Of a DNA stretch of 64,000 nt, positions 52,067 to 63,831 are shown piece by piece. Below the pieces are notes generated by a model. The model did no database searches, had not been told where the DNA came from, and saw only the letters and a list, made by a program, of their open reading frames with translations. The stretch spans positions 1,860,001-1,924,000 of the forward strand of contig JAIUPT010000020.1 in the NCBI GenBank assembly GCA_022315425.1, given 5' to 3'. The number at the start of each line of letters is the position of its first letter. Position 1 is the stretch's first letter. The translations under genes were made by a program, and so were the position numbers. The stretch comes from Pseudevernia furfuracea (taxonomy: Eukaryota > Ascomycota > Lecanoromycetes > Lecanorales > Parmeliaceae).

Positions 52067-54860
52067 ATGTACGATGACGCCTCTCTCTATTACTCGTTCA
52101 ATCCGAGCGCACAGACCCAGCAAGAAAAGTCTCAATTGCCCAAGCATAAGAGGAGACAATCCGCCTTGGAACCACCTAACGTAAGCCTAGGACCTCAGCT
52201 TGCAACGGATTGCTTTCTGATTTTCTACGTAGGAAGACATCCAGGCTGACACTGGTCGATTAGATCGCCTTGTAGACGTACCCGAGGCCCCTCAAGAGGT
52301 CGCTGGGCCGCCGCAAGCAACGCTGTCCCGTCGAGCACAATCCTACAGCGATTTCCACGATGCGGTAAAAGCTGTACTGGGTCAGGATGCTGTTTCTAAA
52401 AGCGCCGCGAAGGAGAGTCCAAAGGACGATGAGAAGACCGGGGACAAGGACATCACGTCTGAACTAGACTTCGCCGATTGGTACAATGGCTTGGAGCACG
52501 AATTGCTGGACTCCAGTCACGATGATTACATGTTGGTCACTTTGGGCAGACTTCAGAGACAAGCATGCTGAGGATGTCTACAGAAACTACCAGAGACAGT
52601 TGGAACTTTCTCATTCGCACCTGGACACTCTACTATCAGACACGTCCTCGACGCTTAATTTATTAGCTTCGTTGACCAGCTCGTTCAAGGAAGTTGAAGC
52701 GCAGACTACTATTTTTCAAAAGCAATGTGCAGGGCTGCTGGACGAGCAGACAAGAATCACAAGGCTTGCAGACAAGCTCGACGATAACCTCAAGTACTAT
52801 AGTTATCTGGGGCCTGTCACGAGACGACTGAATGCTCCCGGAGCAGGCAATTTTGTGAGGAGCAAGGACTTTTCTGAGATGCTAGCTCGCCTCGACGAGT
52901 GTTTAGAGTACATGGCAGCTCACGTAAGTGCTCTGCACTGTAAATAAATGGGACGCTCTTTGGCTGACTGTATAAGCCAAAACAACGAGAAGCAGCCACT
53001 TACCAGTCGCGCTATCGGTTGCTGATGACAAGAGGCTTAACTTTGATACGTGTCCATTTCGTCGGTGCTTTGCGAGAGATTGCTTCAGATGTCTCGGCGC
53101 GTATTGCTGATCGTCAATTGAACGATACCACGAACTCGGCACTTCTATATGCCAAGTTTCGATTTGGTGCGTCCGAGCTTAAGGAGGTCGCCCAGGAAAT
53201 TCGGAAACGAGCGGTCGTCCCGATTGGAGCTGAGCCTGGAGCTGAAGCAGAGTATCAAAGTTTAATGAACGAACTGTACACGAGCTACTCGGCCACTCGC
53301 GGTAGGCTCGTAATCCCACTTGCCAGGAAGAAAATCGCAGACATTGCGTTGGCTCCAAGTACCTCGAAAGAGCTTGTCGCCTTTGCACGAAGCAGCATTG
53401 GCTATACTCGAGGAGTCTGCTCTGACGAATACGAGCTCTGGCGGGAATGGTTTGAAGGTGAAGATGGGTTGTATGACTTTCTCGAATCAGTCTGCGAGCC
53501 GCTATACGATCATCTACGGCCAAGGATCATTCACGAGACTCAACTGTTGAAATTGTGCGAGCTGTGCACTCTTTTGCAAACCAGGTATATGCACGACCAA
53601 GACGAAGAGGCAGAGCCTATGGAGGCAAATCAATTCGACTTCTCACTACTCATCCATACAGCGCTTGAAGATGCCCAGACCAGACTTGTTTTTCGTGCTC
53701 AAGCTGTCCTACGTGATGAAATTGAAAGATACAGACCGAAGAAAGAGGAATTGGATTACCCAGCCCGTAATCGACAAGTTTCCCTTTCGGGTACAAAATC
53801 CCAACGTCCACGTACCACATCTGGAAGAAAAGAGTCAAATGCGGAACCTACCACCCCGATGCCTAAGACCCCCTTGGTTGTGGAAGAGGGAGATTCGCCC
53901 AACGGACGTTGGGGCTTCGACACTGAAGCAGCTTTCCAGGGCTGGTATCCTACTCTGAGGAAATCAATTTGGCTTCTGAGCCGTATCTATCGGCTTGTCA
54001 ATGTATGTCTGTCGCATCCGCAGCTTTTCATCTATAAATCCTAATTTTAACCGCAGTCCACCGTCTTTGATGATCTGGCGCACAACATAGTCCACCAAAC
54101 CACGGTCTCCCTCAAGCACGCTTCCACACTTGTCACCCAAAAGACACATAACACCTCAGCTGATGGCCGCCTCTTCCTTATCAAACACCTATTAATCCTC
54201 AAACAGCAAATAGTAGCCTTCGACATAGAGTATGTCACCCCAGACATCTCTTTTGATTTCTCAGGTGTCACAAACACATTCTGGGAGCTCCGAGAAAGAG
54301 GCGGCCTCTTTGACCCCCGGAACCTTTGGCGAATTATGGGTGGTGGTCTCCTACCAAAAGTCGTGGAAAACATGCTCGACGCCAAAGTTGAGCTTGATGG
54401 GAGTCTCAGGACAGTCATCAATGATCTAACGAGCGATTTTGCTTCGAGAATCACCAAGCCTGTCGATGCATCAGCCACTGCCAAGAAAGGCTTCGACGCA
54501 GTCCAGGCGGTCAACGTGATCCAAAAGGTCGCTGAGAAGGAGGTACCAGTACTTCGGCGAAAATTGGATGAGTACCTAGATGACGTTCGGACTAAGGAGA
54601 CCCTTGTGGCAGCGGTGCAAGATCATGTTATACAGAATTATGAAACGTTTTACGATATTTATACGGCGGAGAAGAGATCGAATGGAAAGCAAGTCAGTAA
54701 AAAGGGAAAGGGAAGGGACGACGAGGCGTGGGATCCCGATATGTTCACTGAATGGGCTGGGAGCGTTTTCAGGGTCAGAGGTATGGGTGCACTGGATGAG
54801 GATGGAGAAAGCAGGAGTAGGAGTAGGAGTAGGAGTATGAGTCGGAGTGGAAGCATGTAG
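52067..54860 (+). CDS. cog3: conserved oligomeric Golgi complex subunit 3 (5 exons)
   Basis: Exons 52067-52180, 52233-52531, 52584-52923, 52977-54002 and 54057-54860 close in phase for 860 residues. The second intron (52532-52583) uses a GTTGGT donor; without it the frame breaks between HELLDSSHDDY and NYQRQLELSHSHLD. The N-terminal Sec34 domain is helical/coiled-coil (EAQTTIFQKQCAGLLDEQT, RRLNAPGAGNFV). The body is the helical COG leg. The extreme C-terminus is a short SR-dipeptide repeat. COG3 belongs to lobe A of the COG tether, needed for retrograde intra-Golgi vesicle traffic and glycosyltransferase retention. Confidence 0.92.
54808..54857 (+). repeat. AGTAGG-type hexamer repeat encoding the COG3 SR tail
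   Basis: Four near-perfect AGGAGT/AGTAGG hexamers encode alternating Ser-Arg at the end of COG3. Confidence 0.7.
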
Positions 54861-55424
54861 AAAGAAGTACTTCTTTCATTGTAATGGGATTGAGGCTTGC
54901 CTGACACCAGTAACATCTGATCTGATATCTGATCACTCTTCAAGATTGCCATTGACATTGACCGCTACTCACATCGCAACAATAGTACTTTATTGGGTGG
55001 TTGTTTTTCAACAGTGCCAGCGAATCGCGCTTGCATCTCCGCTCCCGCCGAGGACCCCACCGCCATGCGGTGTGCTTCAGCCCTCCGCTCGTATTGTTGT
55101 AGTACCATAATATATTTTAATATCTTACCTTGCAACAGAGTGGCACACTTACATTATTGATTGCTTGTCAGGTTCATACACTCCTTACCACTCGCGCAAT
55201 AGAACACAACAGTCCAGCACGAATCCTGCTACCTCAAAACGCAGCCCCCTCCCCAAGCTCCTTGCCTGTTTCTCACCTGACCGCCAACGATCAGAGAAAC
55301 ACCAGCTTTGTTCCATTACTGGGCCGCCCTCAGCCGCTAGATACCGGAGATTGTCTATTTACCGAATCCAAGCGCTTTTATTGAAATCATTTACCTTTCT
55401 CGAGTCCCCCCACCTTCCTCTACA
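54861..55424. other. intergenic upstream of the CaMK gene
   Basis: No gene recognised. The last 150 bases are pyrimidine-rich and are the likely 5' leader of the kinase gene. Confidence 0.5.
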
Positions 55425-56793
55425 ATGGCCGCTCGAGAGGGACAGGCAAAGCCCCAGATCCAGCCATGCAGATACAAGACTGGGAAAACATTGGGCGCAG
55501 GGAGCTACTCGGTGGTCAAGGAGTGTGTACACATAGATACCGGAAGATACTATGCGGCGAAAGTTATCAACAAGAGGATGATGGCGGGCAGGGAACATAT
55601 GGTACGGGCCAAATCATTGAACCATGGACTGGGGGACTATCAAAGCTGATAGCAGCTGTGATAGGTTCGGAACGAGATCGCAGTTTTGAAGAGAGTATCA
55701 ATGGGCCATCAAAATATATTGACGCTAGTGGACTACTTCGAGACCATGAACAATTGTCTGTCTCTCCGGGATGCTTCCGGTCAATTGACTCGGGAATCAT
55801 CACTTACAATCCCACAGTATACCTAGTAACCGACCTTGCCCTTGGCGGTGAATTGTTCGATCGAATATGTCGAAAAGGAAGCTACTACGAATCCGACGCT
55901 GCCGACCTCATCCGCGCAACTCTCTCCGCCGTCGCCTATCTCCATGACCATGGGATTGTACACCGCGATCTGAAACCCGAGAACCTTCTATTCCGAACAC
56001 CAGAAGACAACGCAGATTTGCTGATAGCAGATTTTGGTCTTTCGAGAATAATGGACGAAGAGGCATTCCACGTTCTCACAACCACATGCGGAACACCGGG
56101 CTATATGGCGCCTGAAATTTTCAAAAAGACCGGGCACGGGAAACCAGTGTTCGTTCTCCTTCTTATTTTCATTTTGCTCATTCTAATGTTCTCTTTAGAG
56201 ACGTTTGGGCAATAGGCGTAATAACCTATTTCCTCCTCTGCGGCTACACCCCCTTCGACCGGGACTCCAACCTTGAAGAAATGCAAGCAATCTTAGTCGC
56301 TGACTATTCCTTTACCCCCCTCGAATACTGGCGTTCCGTCTCCCCGTCCGCACGAGAGTTCATTAAACGCTGTCTCACGATCGACCCCCAACAACGCATG
56401 ACAGCACATGAAGCACTCTCACACCCTTTCGTCGATGAAATGTCGAGGCAACAACGAGGAGACGGTGCAAAAGGTGGAGGGGATTTGTTACCTGTGATTA
56501 AGAAGAATTTCAACGCGCGGAGGACGTTGCACGCGGCCATCGATACGATAAGGGCGATTAACAAATTGAGGGAAGGAGGTGCGGCGGGATTGATGGAAGG
56601 GGCTATGAGTCAACAGCCGAAGGTCAAGCAGCAGGGGAATGGCAATGAGGGGAATTGCAGAGGGCAGGGGGGTGATAGGATGGAGATTGACAGTCGGGGA
56701 AATGCGAGGGGCCAGACGGAGGAGCAGATTCGTGAACAGCAAAGACGGGTTGAGGAGACGAGTCGAGGGTTATGGGGACAGGCAAAGGGCTAA
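55425..56793 (+). CDS. cmk1: calcium/calmodulin-dependent protein kinase (4 exons)
   Basis: Exons 55425-55601, 55665-55755, 55818-56148 and 56199-56793 close in phase for 397 residues. Kinase motifs: glycine loop GAGSYS, Lys46 (YYAAKV), HRDLKPEN at about 138, DFG at about 161, and CGTPGYMAPEI in the activation segment, whose Thr is the usual CaMKK target site. After the kinase fold, the segment KKNFNARRTLHAAIDTIRAI has the basic-amphipathic look of the autoinhibitory/calmodulin-binding helix. A Gln/Gly-rich tail ends the protein. Filamentous-fungal Cmk homologues act in calcium stress responses and morphogenesis. Which paralogue this is cannot be decided here. Confidence 0.9.
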
Positions 56794-57159
56794 GATGGAA
56801 GGACTCGTGGGTTGAAAAGGCAAAAAGGTTCTTGTAAGCGTCTTCAAGGGTACCTTTACTCTCCAGTCTTGTCCAGCAAGCTTGGCAGGAAACAACAGGA
56901 TCACATACTGTAGGGATAGATCGGCGAGCCGACGCTAGAAATGCTGTGAAGTCGGTAGCCTTGTATTACGGAGTATGTGGTTCGTTATTGGCCGAAAGAG
57001 ACTCGGAGATTGAACGATCTTGCGCTGCTGCCTGGCCTTGTTCCTTGTTCTTCCCATATATGATACCAAAAATCCAGGAAATCTCAACGCTCTCTGCTTT
57101 CCTTTTCCATCATCACTACTACCTATAGCATTTGCGGAATCCGTAACAAACCAGCAAGA

Positions 57160-58020
57160 ATGACTCAGACTTTCCCTCAATCCCCAGAACAGGGTCTTGT
57201 ACCCTCGAATCCGGCAGAGCCCCAGCCAACGCCGGCAAACACCCCTATAGAAGACCATGACCTTCTCACCACTCTCGCGCTGAAGGACAACCTAGGCGCC
57301 GCCCTAAAAAAACAAGGCAAATACTCCGAAGCCGCCACGCTTCTCCGCGAAGTCCTTACAACCCGAGAATGCCTCAACCAAAGCCCCACCTCCCCGAGCA
57401 TGCTCTGCACCATGAACAACCTCGCCGCCGCACTGCACCACCAAGGCCACCTCGCCTCCGCCGAATCCCTCCACCGCCGCGTTCTGGAATCCAAAACGCA
57501 AACCCTGGGCATCGCACACCCCGACACCCTCATCACGATGAACAACCTCGCCGCCCTGCTTGCCCACCCGGGTCCCGACAACGACAAAGACAACGCCAAG
57601 CTCTCTGAGGCGGCGGAACTGCTGCAGCGGGCCCTAGAGCTGAGTCAACAGGTGAACGGCCCTCGGAGTCCCCCAACCCTGCGCGTAATGGGGCAACAGG
57701 TCAATATCCTGCTCAGACAAGAGAAGTATGAGCAGGCCGAAGGGCTGGCGAGGGAGGTGCTGGCGCAGCGGCGGGAAGTGCTAAGGGCGCAGCATCCGGA
57801 GATCGCGGAGTCGATGCATAGTTTGGGGGTGGTGTTGGGAAAACTGGGGAAGGTGGATGGAGCGGAGGCGCTGCGGCGGGAGGAGCGGGCGCTTAGGGAG
57901 ACCCATGGGGAGGAGATGGCGGGCTTGAGTGATGGAGATGGACAGGTTGCGATGAAAGAAGGCAGGTATAAAGAGGCAGAGAGTATCTTCCGGGAAGGGT
58001 TGGTGACGGGAATGGCGTGA
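57160..58020 (+). CDS. tetratricopeptide-repeat protein, kinesin-light-chain-like
   Basis: Intronless frame of 286 residues. After a Pro-rich N-terminus there are about four TPR units of the 42-residue kinesin-light-chain type: LKDNLGAALKKQGKYSEA, MNNLAAALHHQGHLASAES, a third (MNNLAALLAHPG) with a short insertion, and QVNILLRQEKYEQAEGLA, followed by MHSLGVVLGKLGKVDGAE. In fungi such repeats often end NB-ARC/STAND receptors, but no NTPase domain is present here, so it is a stand-alone TPR protein. Function unknown. The high GC in the first half matches the flanking AMMECR1 gene. Confidence 0.8.
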   Translation: MTQTFPQSPEQGLVPSNPAEPQPTPANTPIEDHDLLTTLALKDNLGAALKKQGKYSEAATLLREVLTTRECLNQSPTSPSMLCTMNNLAAALHHQGHLASAESLHRRVLESKTQTLGIAHPDTLITMNNLAALLAHPGPDNDKDNAKLSEAAELLQRALELSQQVNGPRSPPTLRVMGQQVNILLRQEKYEQAEGLAREVLAQRREVLRAQHPEIAESMHSLGVVLGKLGKVDGAEALRREERALRETHGEEMAGLSDGDGQVAMKEGRYKEAESIFREGLVTGMA

Positions 58021-58510
58021 GCTACTGGAAATGATGGCAGATTCCAGCAGTTGAGCCTTCTTTACCTGATGGAATTGCAGAAGCTGAAGCCATTGCCATC
58101 GTCAAAGCTGCCACTGTATGTTCTTCGAATCAGGAAGGCGCCGAGGGCGTAGTGATTCCGAGGTTATCATTGGCTAGGTATACATACACACTTAAGGTAT
58201 TTTAGCTCAGCCCTACCTTAGTTAAGTAGAAATCAATTGTAAGGCGGAGATCTCTAGCTCGAGTCGTTATCCTCAGGCATCACAGAGAACAGAACCGGCC
58301 ACTGTCATATCTCTCTCTCCACCGCTCCATCATCCTCCCTCTCCCTCTCCCTCTCCCTCTCCCTCACCCTCACCTGCCAATCTTGCCTGCCATGCATATA
58401 GAACCAGTATGACCTGAGATCTTGAATTACCCTTCTATTCCCCTTTTTATACTAGAGTCCCTATTTGGTAATACACTTCCATTGTTGTCTTTCCAGCCAA
58501 CCAATGTGAG
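58021..58510. other. intergenic with CTCTCC microsatellite
   Basis: A run of about six CCCTCT/CTCTCC units lies at 58333-58370. TTAAGGTA/TACCTTAG words are near 58192-58222. No gene recognised. Confidence 0.5.
58333..58370 (+). repeat. (CTCTCC)n microsatellite
   Basis: Repeated CTCTCC hexamers, then two CCCTCAC variants. Confidence 0.8.
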
Positions 58511-59602
58511 ATGGCGACCCCGGCCCACTGCGCCTACTGCTTCGAGATCCTAACCGCCAACCTCGAAGACCGCGAACCGTTTGAGTACCGGCAGGTGCTT
58601 GATTTATGGGCGCAGTACGAATCTTTCACTAAATCTAAGGCTGCTCAAACCGAAGAAGACGACGAGGATGAGCAAGACCCGGATGTTCAAGACGGAGATG
58701 ACTTGGAAGAGGATAGCGAGATGGACGGGTCAGAAGAAGCCGGCGAAGATGAAGATGAAGATGAAGAGGACGAGCCACCAGAAGAGCTTGTCCAACCTGT
58801 GCCCTCGAAACTGTCCCTCCCCAGCATATCCCGACTGCAAGCCCCGTCCCCAGCCTCAGCCTCTTCTTCCTCCTCAACGCCATCCTCCCTCTCCACAACT
58901 TCCTCCAACGCAGCCCTAGACAGCACCTCCAAATCCTCTTCCAAATCCTCCTTCTTTAGCTTCGGCAGTCGGCGCTCACAGCAACCATCACCCGCCGCTC
59001 CGCCCAAAGAAGAAGAGCATCCCTTGTTCGTGACATGGAACACGATGTCGCCACGGAGTGGAAAGAAGAGTCTCCGGGGATGCATCGGCACATTTGAAGC
59101 GCAGGAGCTGGGTGGTGGGTTGAGGGGGTATGCTTTGACTGCGTGAGTCACACTCGCCTACTACCAAATCACAAAAGAATGATATCTACACACTAGCTGA
59201 CTGTCCATATGTACATGTAGTGCGTTCGACGACCATCGCTTTCCGCCAATCTCTATCCCGGAACTTCCCACCCTCTCCACCTCCATCACCCTCCTCACAA
59301 ACTTCACCCCAGCCTCGCACCCACTCGACTGGACCCTCGGCACTCACGGTATCCGCATTTCCTTCTCCCATCACGGCAAACGCTACAACGCGACTTACCT
59401 GCCGGACGTAGCCGTCGAGCAGGGCTGGAGCAAGGAAGAGACGATTGTAAGTTTGATGCGGAAGGCGGGGTGGAAGGGTAGGAGTGGGGAGTGGAGGGAT
59501 GTCAAAGGGTTGGCAGTTGTGAGGTATGAGGGGAAGAAGGCGAGTCTAGGGTGGGCGGAGTGGAGGGGGTGGAGGAGTTGGGTGGAGGGTTTAAGGAACT
59601 GA
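58511..59602 (+). CDS. AMMECR1-domain protein (2 exons)
   Basis: Exon 1 (58511-59142) and exon 2 (59221-59602) join in phase for 337 residues. The AMMECR1 domain is interrupted: it begins with AHCAYCFEILTANLED and is split by a long acidic then Ser-rich insertion (about 50-165). It resumes at PLFVTWNTM and the family hallmark LRGCIGTFE, then AFDDHRFPPI and HGIRISF. AMMECR1 proteins are conserved across archaea and eukaryotes. Their biochemical role is unsettled, although the fold and the LRGCIGT motif suggest a catalytic or nucleotide-related function. The large insertion is common in fungal members. Confidence 0.9.
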
Positions 59603-60229
59603 AAGCTTCTCGGCTTGCAAGATATGGTTGTCTGGAGTACCTGGGAGGTACAAGTTTTTGGAGTGCAGTAGGTGGTAAGGTTTTGTGGTTATGCTTTCCG
59701 GAAGTTTCGATGATATTATAACATAGATCTAGATACTCCTCATCTTAGCTCGATACCACCTTTGTCTTCCATTCCATCCACTTCCTCCTCCTCTAAACGG
59801 CGGGGACAAGAGAGCTGAAGTGATGAACATGGTGACTGCTTGAAAGGAGTTCAAGCGCTTTCCCTCCATTTGCTTTGCTGCGCTCTGATGCTCAAACTAA
59901 TTATCTTTCCGGAAACAAGAACGTGTCTATCCTAATACACTATCCATCATCTTCTTCTCCCTATTTAGAATCGAGATTCCTGCCACACACCTACCTAGCT
60001 TTTTCTCTTCTTCATCCACCATCGTCACCGAATCTATCTCTAATTCACAATAAAAGGAACTCTCCACACCACCCTGTCCCCGTACCTATCTCCAGACAAT
60101 CTCAAACGCCAAACCCTCCCCTCCCCTCACTTAAACACACCTCTCCACAGACAGCCTCGACCAATCAAATTCCCAGCTTCGCGGCGAAATCAGTACCTAT
60201 AGGTACCCTATCACCAGCCATCAATACCA
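59603..60229. other. intergenic, no gene recognised
   Basis: Includes a Pro/Ser-coding but low-quality frame at 59875-60249. No recognised gene. Confidence 0.4.
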
Positions 60230-60470
60230 CACCACACTGTACTCGATAGGGATGACACCCCGAAAGCGAAATATGCTGGGCTTCTTGTTCCTGAACACAT
60301 CGAAGCGATCAGAAACTCTACTCTTCTAGACACACCTACTAAGCGCTACAACAAGATAAAGACGCCACATATATCGCGGGCGCTCCGTCTCTCGAGTCAA
60401 CGACCCCGGATGTGTACGACTCCCGGAATTTCCCGCGAGGACAGTTGATTTGGCACTTGTCCATGAGACC
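60230..60470 (+). repeat. dispersed coding-like repeat, copy B
   Basis: Inverted partner of 39850-40088. It keeps the same protein pattern (LDRDDTPKAKYAGLLVPEHI, then KRYNKIKT), with homology beginning near ACTGTACTCGATAGGGATGAC and ending after GGACAGTTGATTTGGCA. The copy is not within a long open frame, so it looks like a decayed relative. Confidence 0.7.
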
Positions 60471-60956
60471 GTGAAGCTGGTACATGTACCGATACGACAT
60501 GCCCCGTCCATTGTTCGACATTCGTCCTTAACGTTAGCCATGTTCATTGTAAAAATCAAGACTTTTGCCCTGTGATCGTCTTGTCTAATTGGATAATGAG
60601 CTGGCGAGCTGTATGGCGACATTCGAGGACAACGTGAAAACTTTAACCATTGAGTTTTGGCAGAAACAATTAAACGATCTCAAAGTATATATATAGCCCC
60701 TCTTGTGAACATATCGTATATCATAACCCCTACAACATGCGTCATTCTAGCCAGCGAATAATCAACTCATATATTGGTATTCCGTAAGTGTGCCTAGGCC
60801 CATTGAGGTTAGCTTCGAAATATTGCTCAGTCCCCTCGGTCCTAGATTCATCGTTTCGATAAGATCTCTTGCTGTTGGAGCTTCACAAATTGAAGCCCAC
60901 GAGCGCTGAGCTTTGAGATTCATCAGGTTGTAGCAAGCTCTGATGAGAGCTCAAGC
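60471..60956. other. intergenic, no gene recognised
   Basis: 3' flank of the DUF6594 gene. A TATATATA word lies near 60688. Confidence 0.4.
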
Positions 60957-62247
60957 TCAATTACTCGTATTGCTTATCTGCATGAATACCATTAGAACAG
61001 CCCCATAAGCTGCGGTGGCAGCTAAGACTTCAAACGGTCGTGCCACTGTCAGTATGCTCAGCAGGATGGTGAAGAATACCAGGAAGCCGGTAATGACCGC
61101 AAGCCGAGCTTCCAAATTGTTGTTCACCGACAGATGTTGTAGCCACCACAAAGGTCCGACAAGCATCGCAACACCGATAAACATGGTCACAAACGTCACG
61201 GATTTGTCAATGACGGACTCATTGTTGTAGACGGTTGTCTCAAGTCCAAAATCTCCAGAGCTTGCGTGAAGGCGTTGGTTAATCTAATACCAATCATCAA
61301 CAGATGTAGAATGGGGGCTCAGGCGAACTTACGTTCGTTTCTCTGAAAAGCGCCCATAACCGGGGTTTTTCAAATCTGTCGATGAATCTACGCAATGGTG
61401 TCTTGATCTTAGGAACAACTGGAATGAGATCCCCGTCCTTGTCGATGAATTGCTTTTCCTCACGTTGGATTACCTTTTCGTTGGCATTTTCAAGCCAACG
61501 TTTGACATTGGCTATCTGGAATTCAGTCGCCTCAGGGCGGGCCTTAATCTGCGCATGATCTAGCAGAAACCTATCTAGTTCATGTTAACGCAAAGCCCGT
61601 ATCTCATTCTGCGTCTTTTTGAAAACGGTAGCACATACGGTATTGTTCAAGCCTTGATGTCAACTCATCCAGAAGCCGCTGCCGTTCCCAAATGGGATCA
61701 TATCGAAATGTGCCGTTGTTTAAACCATCCTTTAGGCAAATATTGTCCATGCGCTGAAGATCTTCCTCAAGTTTGGCAATGCCATCTTGCAATCTCAGTA
61801 AGACGCGTGCGCTTAGCTCTCCGAATCTCCGCAACACGAAGAAATCATCATCAGATGCCGTCCATTTGCACATGGCAGGATAGCCTCGACTACTGGGAAT
61901 GTCAGACCGGTCAAAATTAAAGAAATTTTGGCATGATCCAAAGATGATCGTGGTACTTACTATCTCCAAGGCTCCTGATCAGCTTGCTCTCTCGTAAATT
62001 GCCAGGCGTTTTCCGGAGAGTAATCTGGCGCCGCGGTAACCTGGGACACCCCATCGGCTGGTGCTGGCCAATGAGACTGGTTTTGGTAAATATTCGATTG
62101 GTCGGAAGGGTATCTAGGTGATGAGAGGGGCGGAGATTGCTGCCTAACGTTTGCGGGCAGGTTCGGATGTAGGGACGGCACCGCCTGTTCACCAGTCTGG
62201 AAAGATCTTGTAGCCATCTCTATCATTGGTGCTGAATTGGACTCCAT
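60957..62247 (-). CDS. DUF6594-type membrane protein (4 exons)
   Basis: Exons 62247-61961, 61892-61639, 61574-61333 and 61283-60957 close in phase for 369 residues. The N-terminal ~90 residues are Gln/Pro/Ser-rich and disordered. The family domain starts at YSRGYPAMCKWTASDDDFFV and continues FGELSARVLLRLQDGIAKLEED, a helical bundle. The C-terminus has three hydrophobic segments: VTFVTMFIGVAMLVGPLWW, LAVITGFLVFFTILLSI and VLAATAAYGAVLMVFM. DUF6594 proteins are expanded in filamentous ascomycetes and have no established function. The match was made from memory of the family pattern, so its name should be checked. Confidence 0.8.
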
Positions 62248-63016
62248 TGACTTGAGCTCTTCGAAAATGCATGCGTGTTTCCTTTGAACTGAGAAAGTTG
62301 TGCCATCCAGGCCGAGGAATCTGGCCCTGGCGAGGTATTAAACCCCGAGCAGTATGGCCAAGCCCCTTCCTACATGACCATTGCAGCTGAACAACAACAC
62401 GCGTGTGTCTGAAACCGTCAAGAAGTTCACGAATTCATGCCTCGGGACGCCTCAATTGCACAACAATGAGAGTCGCCTCTTTGCCTGCTATTGCCTGCTA
62501 TGTATCGCCCCTCAGTTCGCAACGGCATGCGACCAATGAGCTTTGCACGGTATCGCTTTCAACTTTTGTGGACCCTCGTGGAGTGTTCATCACCAATCGC
62601 CACACACTATAATATTTCTTCAGCCTTGTGCTACTCATGCATCTCGGGATGGTTTAACGCCTAAATTGAGTGGTTCAGAAGCCCAATTTTGGCATTAAGA
62701 ACAAGGCAAATCGAGTTTCTTGAGCCTCATGGTTGCCTGCCGCCTTGAAAAGGTGGCATCAGTCAGGCTGTCGAAACAATATCAGAATGCATTCCCCCCT
62801 ACTATTCCGTGCCTGTTGCTTAAAGCTGATGGCTTTGAGGCGAACTCTAGGGCTCTTCTTGTTTCGGGCGAAAGAGAGGCTCGCAGCAGTTGTCGCAAGC
62901 TCTGCACAAGTTTGACAATCGATTCAAACAGGGGCTGTTAGAAATCTCATTGGCCAAGAGACGCATCTCGGTTGCAGCGTACACCCGATTTGGCGGGTAG
63001 AAGACTCATAGAGAAC
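62248..63016. other. intergenic between divergent DUF6594 and Pro/Gln-rich genes
   Basis: Shared upstream region. No gene recognised. An in-frame upstream ATG at 62972 could lengthen the next protein by 15 residues. Confidence 0.45.
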
Positions 63017-63831
63017 ATGAGTGATGGCCGAGGCTCCAGATGGGGCACAATAAGGAACATCCAAACAGCGCTGCGTTCGTCCCACGACGCTCGAAATGAA
63101 GGGCAGCCTAGAGGCTGGGAGCAACGACGTGAAGGCCATCGTCCGGATGCCACCGATCCGCCTCCACCGAACCGTCCACCCTATGGTTACTCTCAACATT
63201 ACCCAAGCGATCCTGGCCCCCACGGTGGGGTTTCTCTCGGATACAACTCGCCGCCTCCGTCCGCACAGGGTCCGCCTGCGTTGCCACACAACCATCACTA
63301 CCAAGGACAATTCCAAGCAGGTTTCAGTCAACCAAGCTATGGTCCACCTCCACCCTCCAATCCGTACCAATCTACCTACTCTCAGGCGTACGGGCAGAAT
63401 CAAGGCTATATGAATCCTCCACCTCCAGCTTCGAATCCACCACCTCACCCAAACTACCAACAACAATCTACGTCTTCGGCCGATCAGAACTATCAAGGCG
63501 GGCAAGGCGCATACCATTACTCCTATAACCAACCCACATATCAGCCAGCTAGCAGTTCCTACTCTCCACCCCTGGCCCCTCGCCCCAATACTCAACCTGC
63601 CCAGGGCCCAAGTCAGAGCTCAAGCTTTGCTGGACCGTTATACCCTGCCCAGTCTAGCGGAGGATCTTTAGGGTTAAGTCGGACTGCCACGGCGCCTCCG
63701 CCCTTGCAATGCGAACATAGAAATCCGGGGGATGGGTTGTAAGTCGCCCCCGGTCTATCTGGGGGCATTGCTAATTAAGCTGCAGATGCCAATACTGTGC
63801 ACGCGAGTATGAGCGTAGGGGTCGACAATGA
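63017..63831 (+). CDS. Pro/Gln/Tyr-rich protein with C-terminal Cys/His cluster (2 exons)
   Basis: Exon 1 ends at 63738 (GTAAGT donor) and exon 2 (63786-63831) continues in phase to a TGA at 63829-63831, giving about 255 residues. The main body is low-complexity, with repeated PPPP, YSQ, YGQ and NYQ words, a composition seen in proteins that form condensates or extracellular/adhesive layers. The spliced C-terminus brings together CEHRNPGDGL and CQYCARE, i.e. Cys, His, Cys, Cys, which could bind one zinc ion. Without splicing the last two cysteines are lost. No signal peptide is evident. I do not recognise the family. Confidence 0.6.

Noticed and set aside
62924..63595. 223-residue Trp/Arg-rich minus-strand ORF
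   Set aside because: Antisense of the Pro/Gln/Tyr-rich exon; composition is the mirror of CCA/CAA codons.
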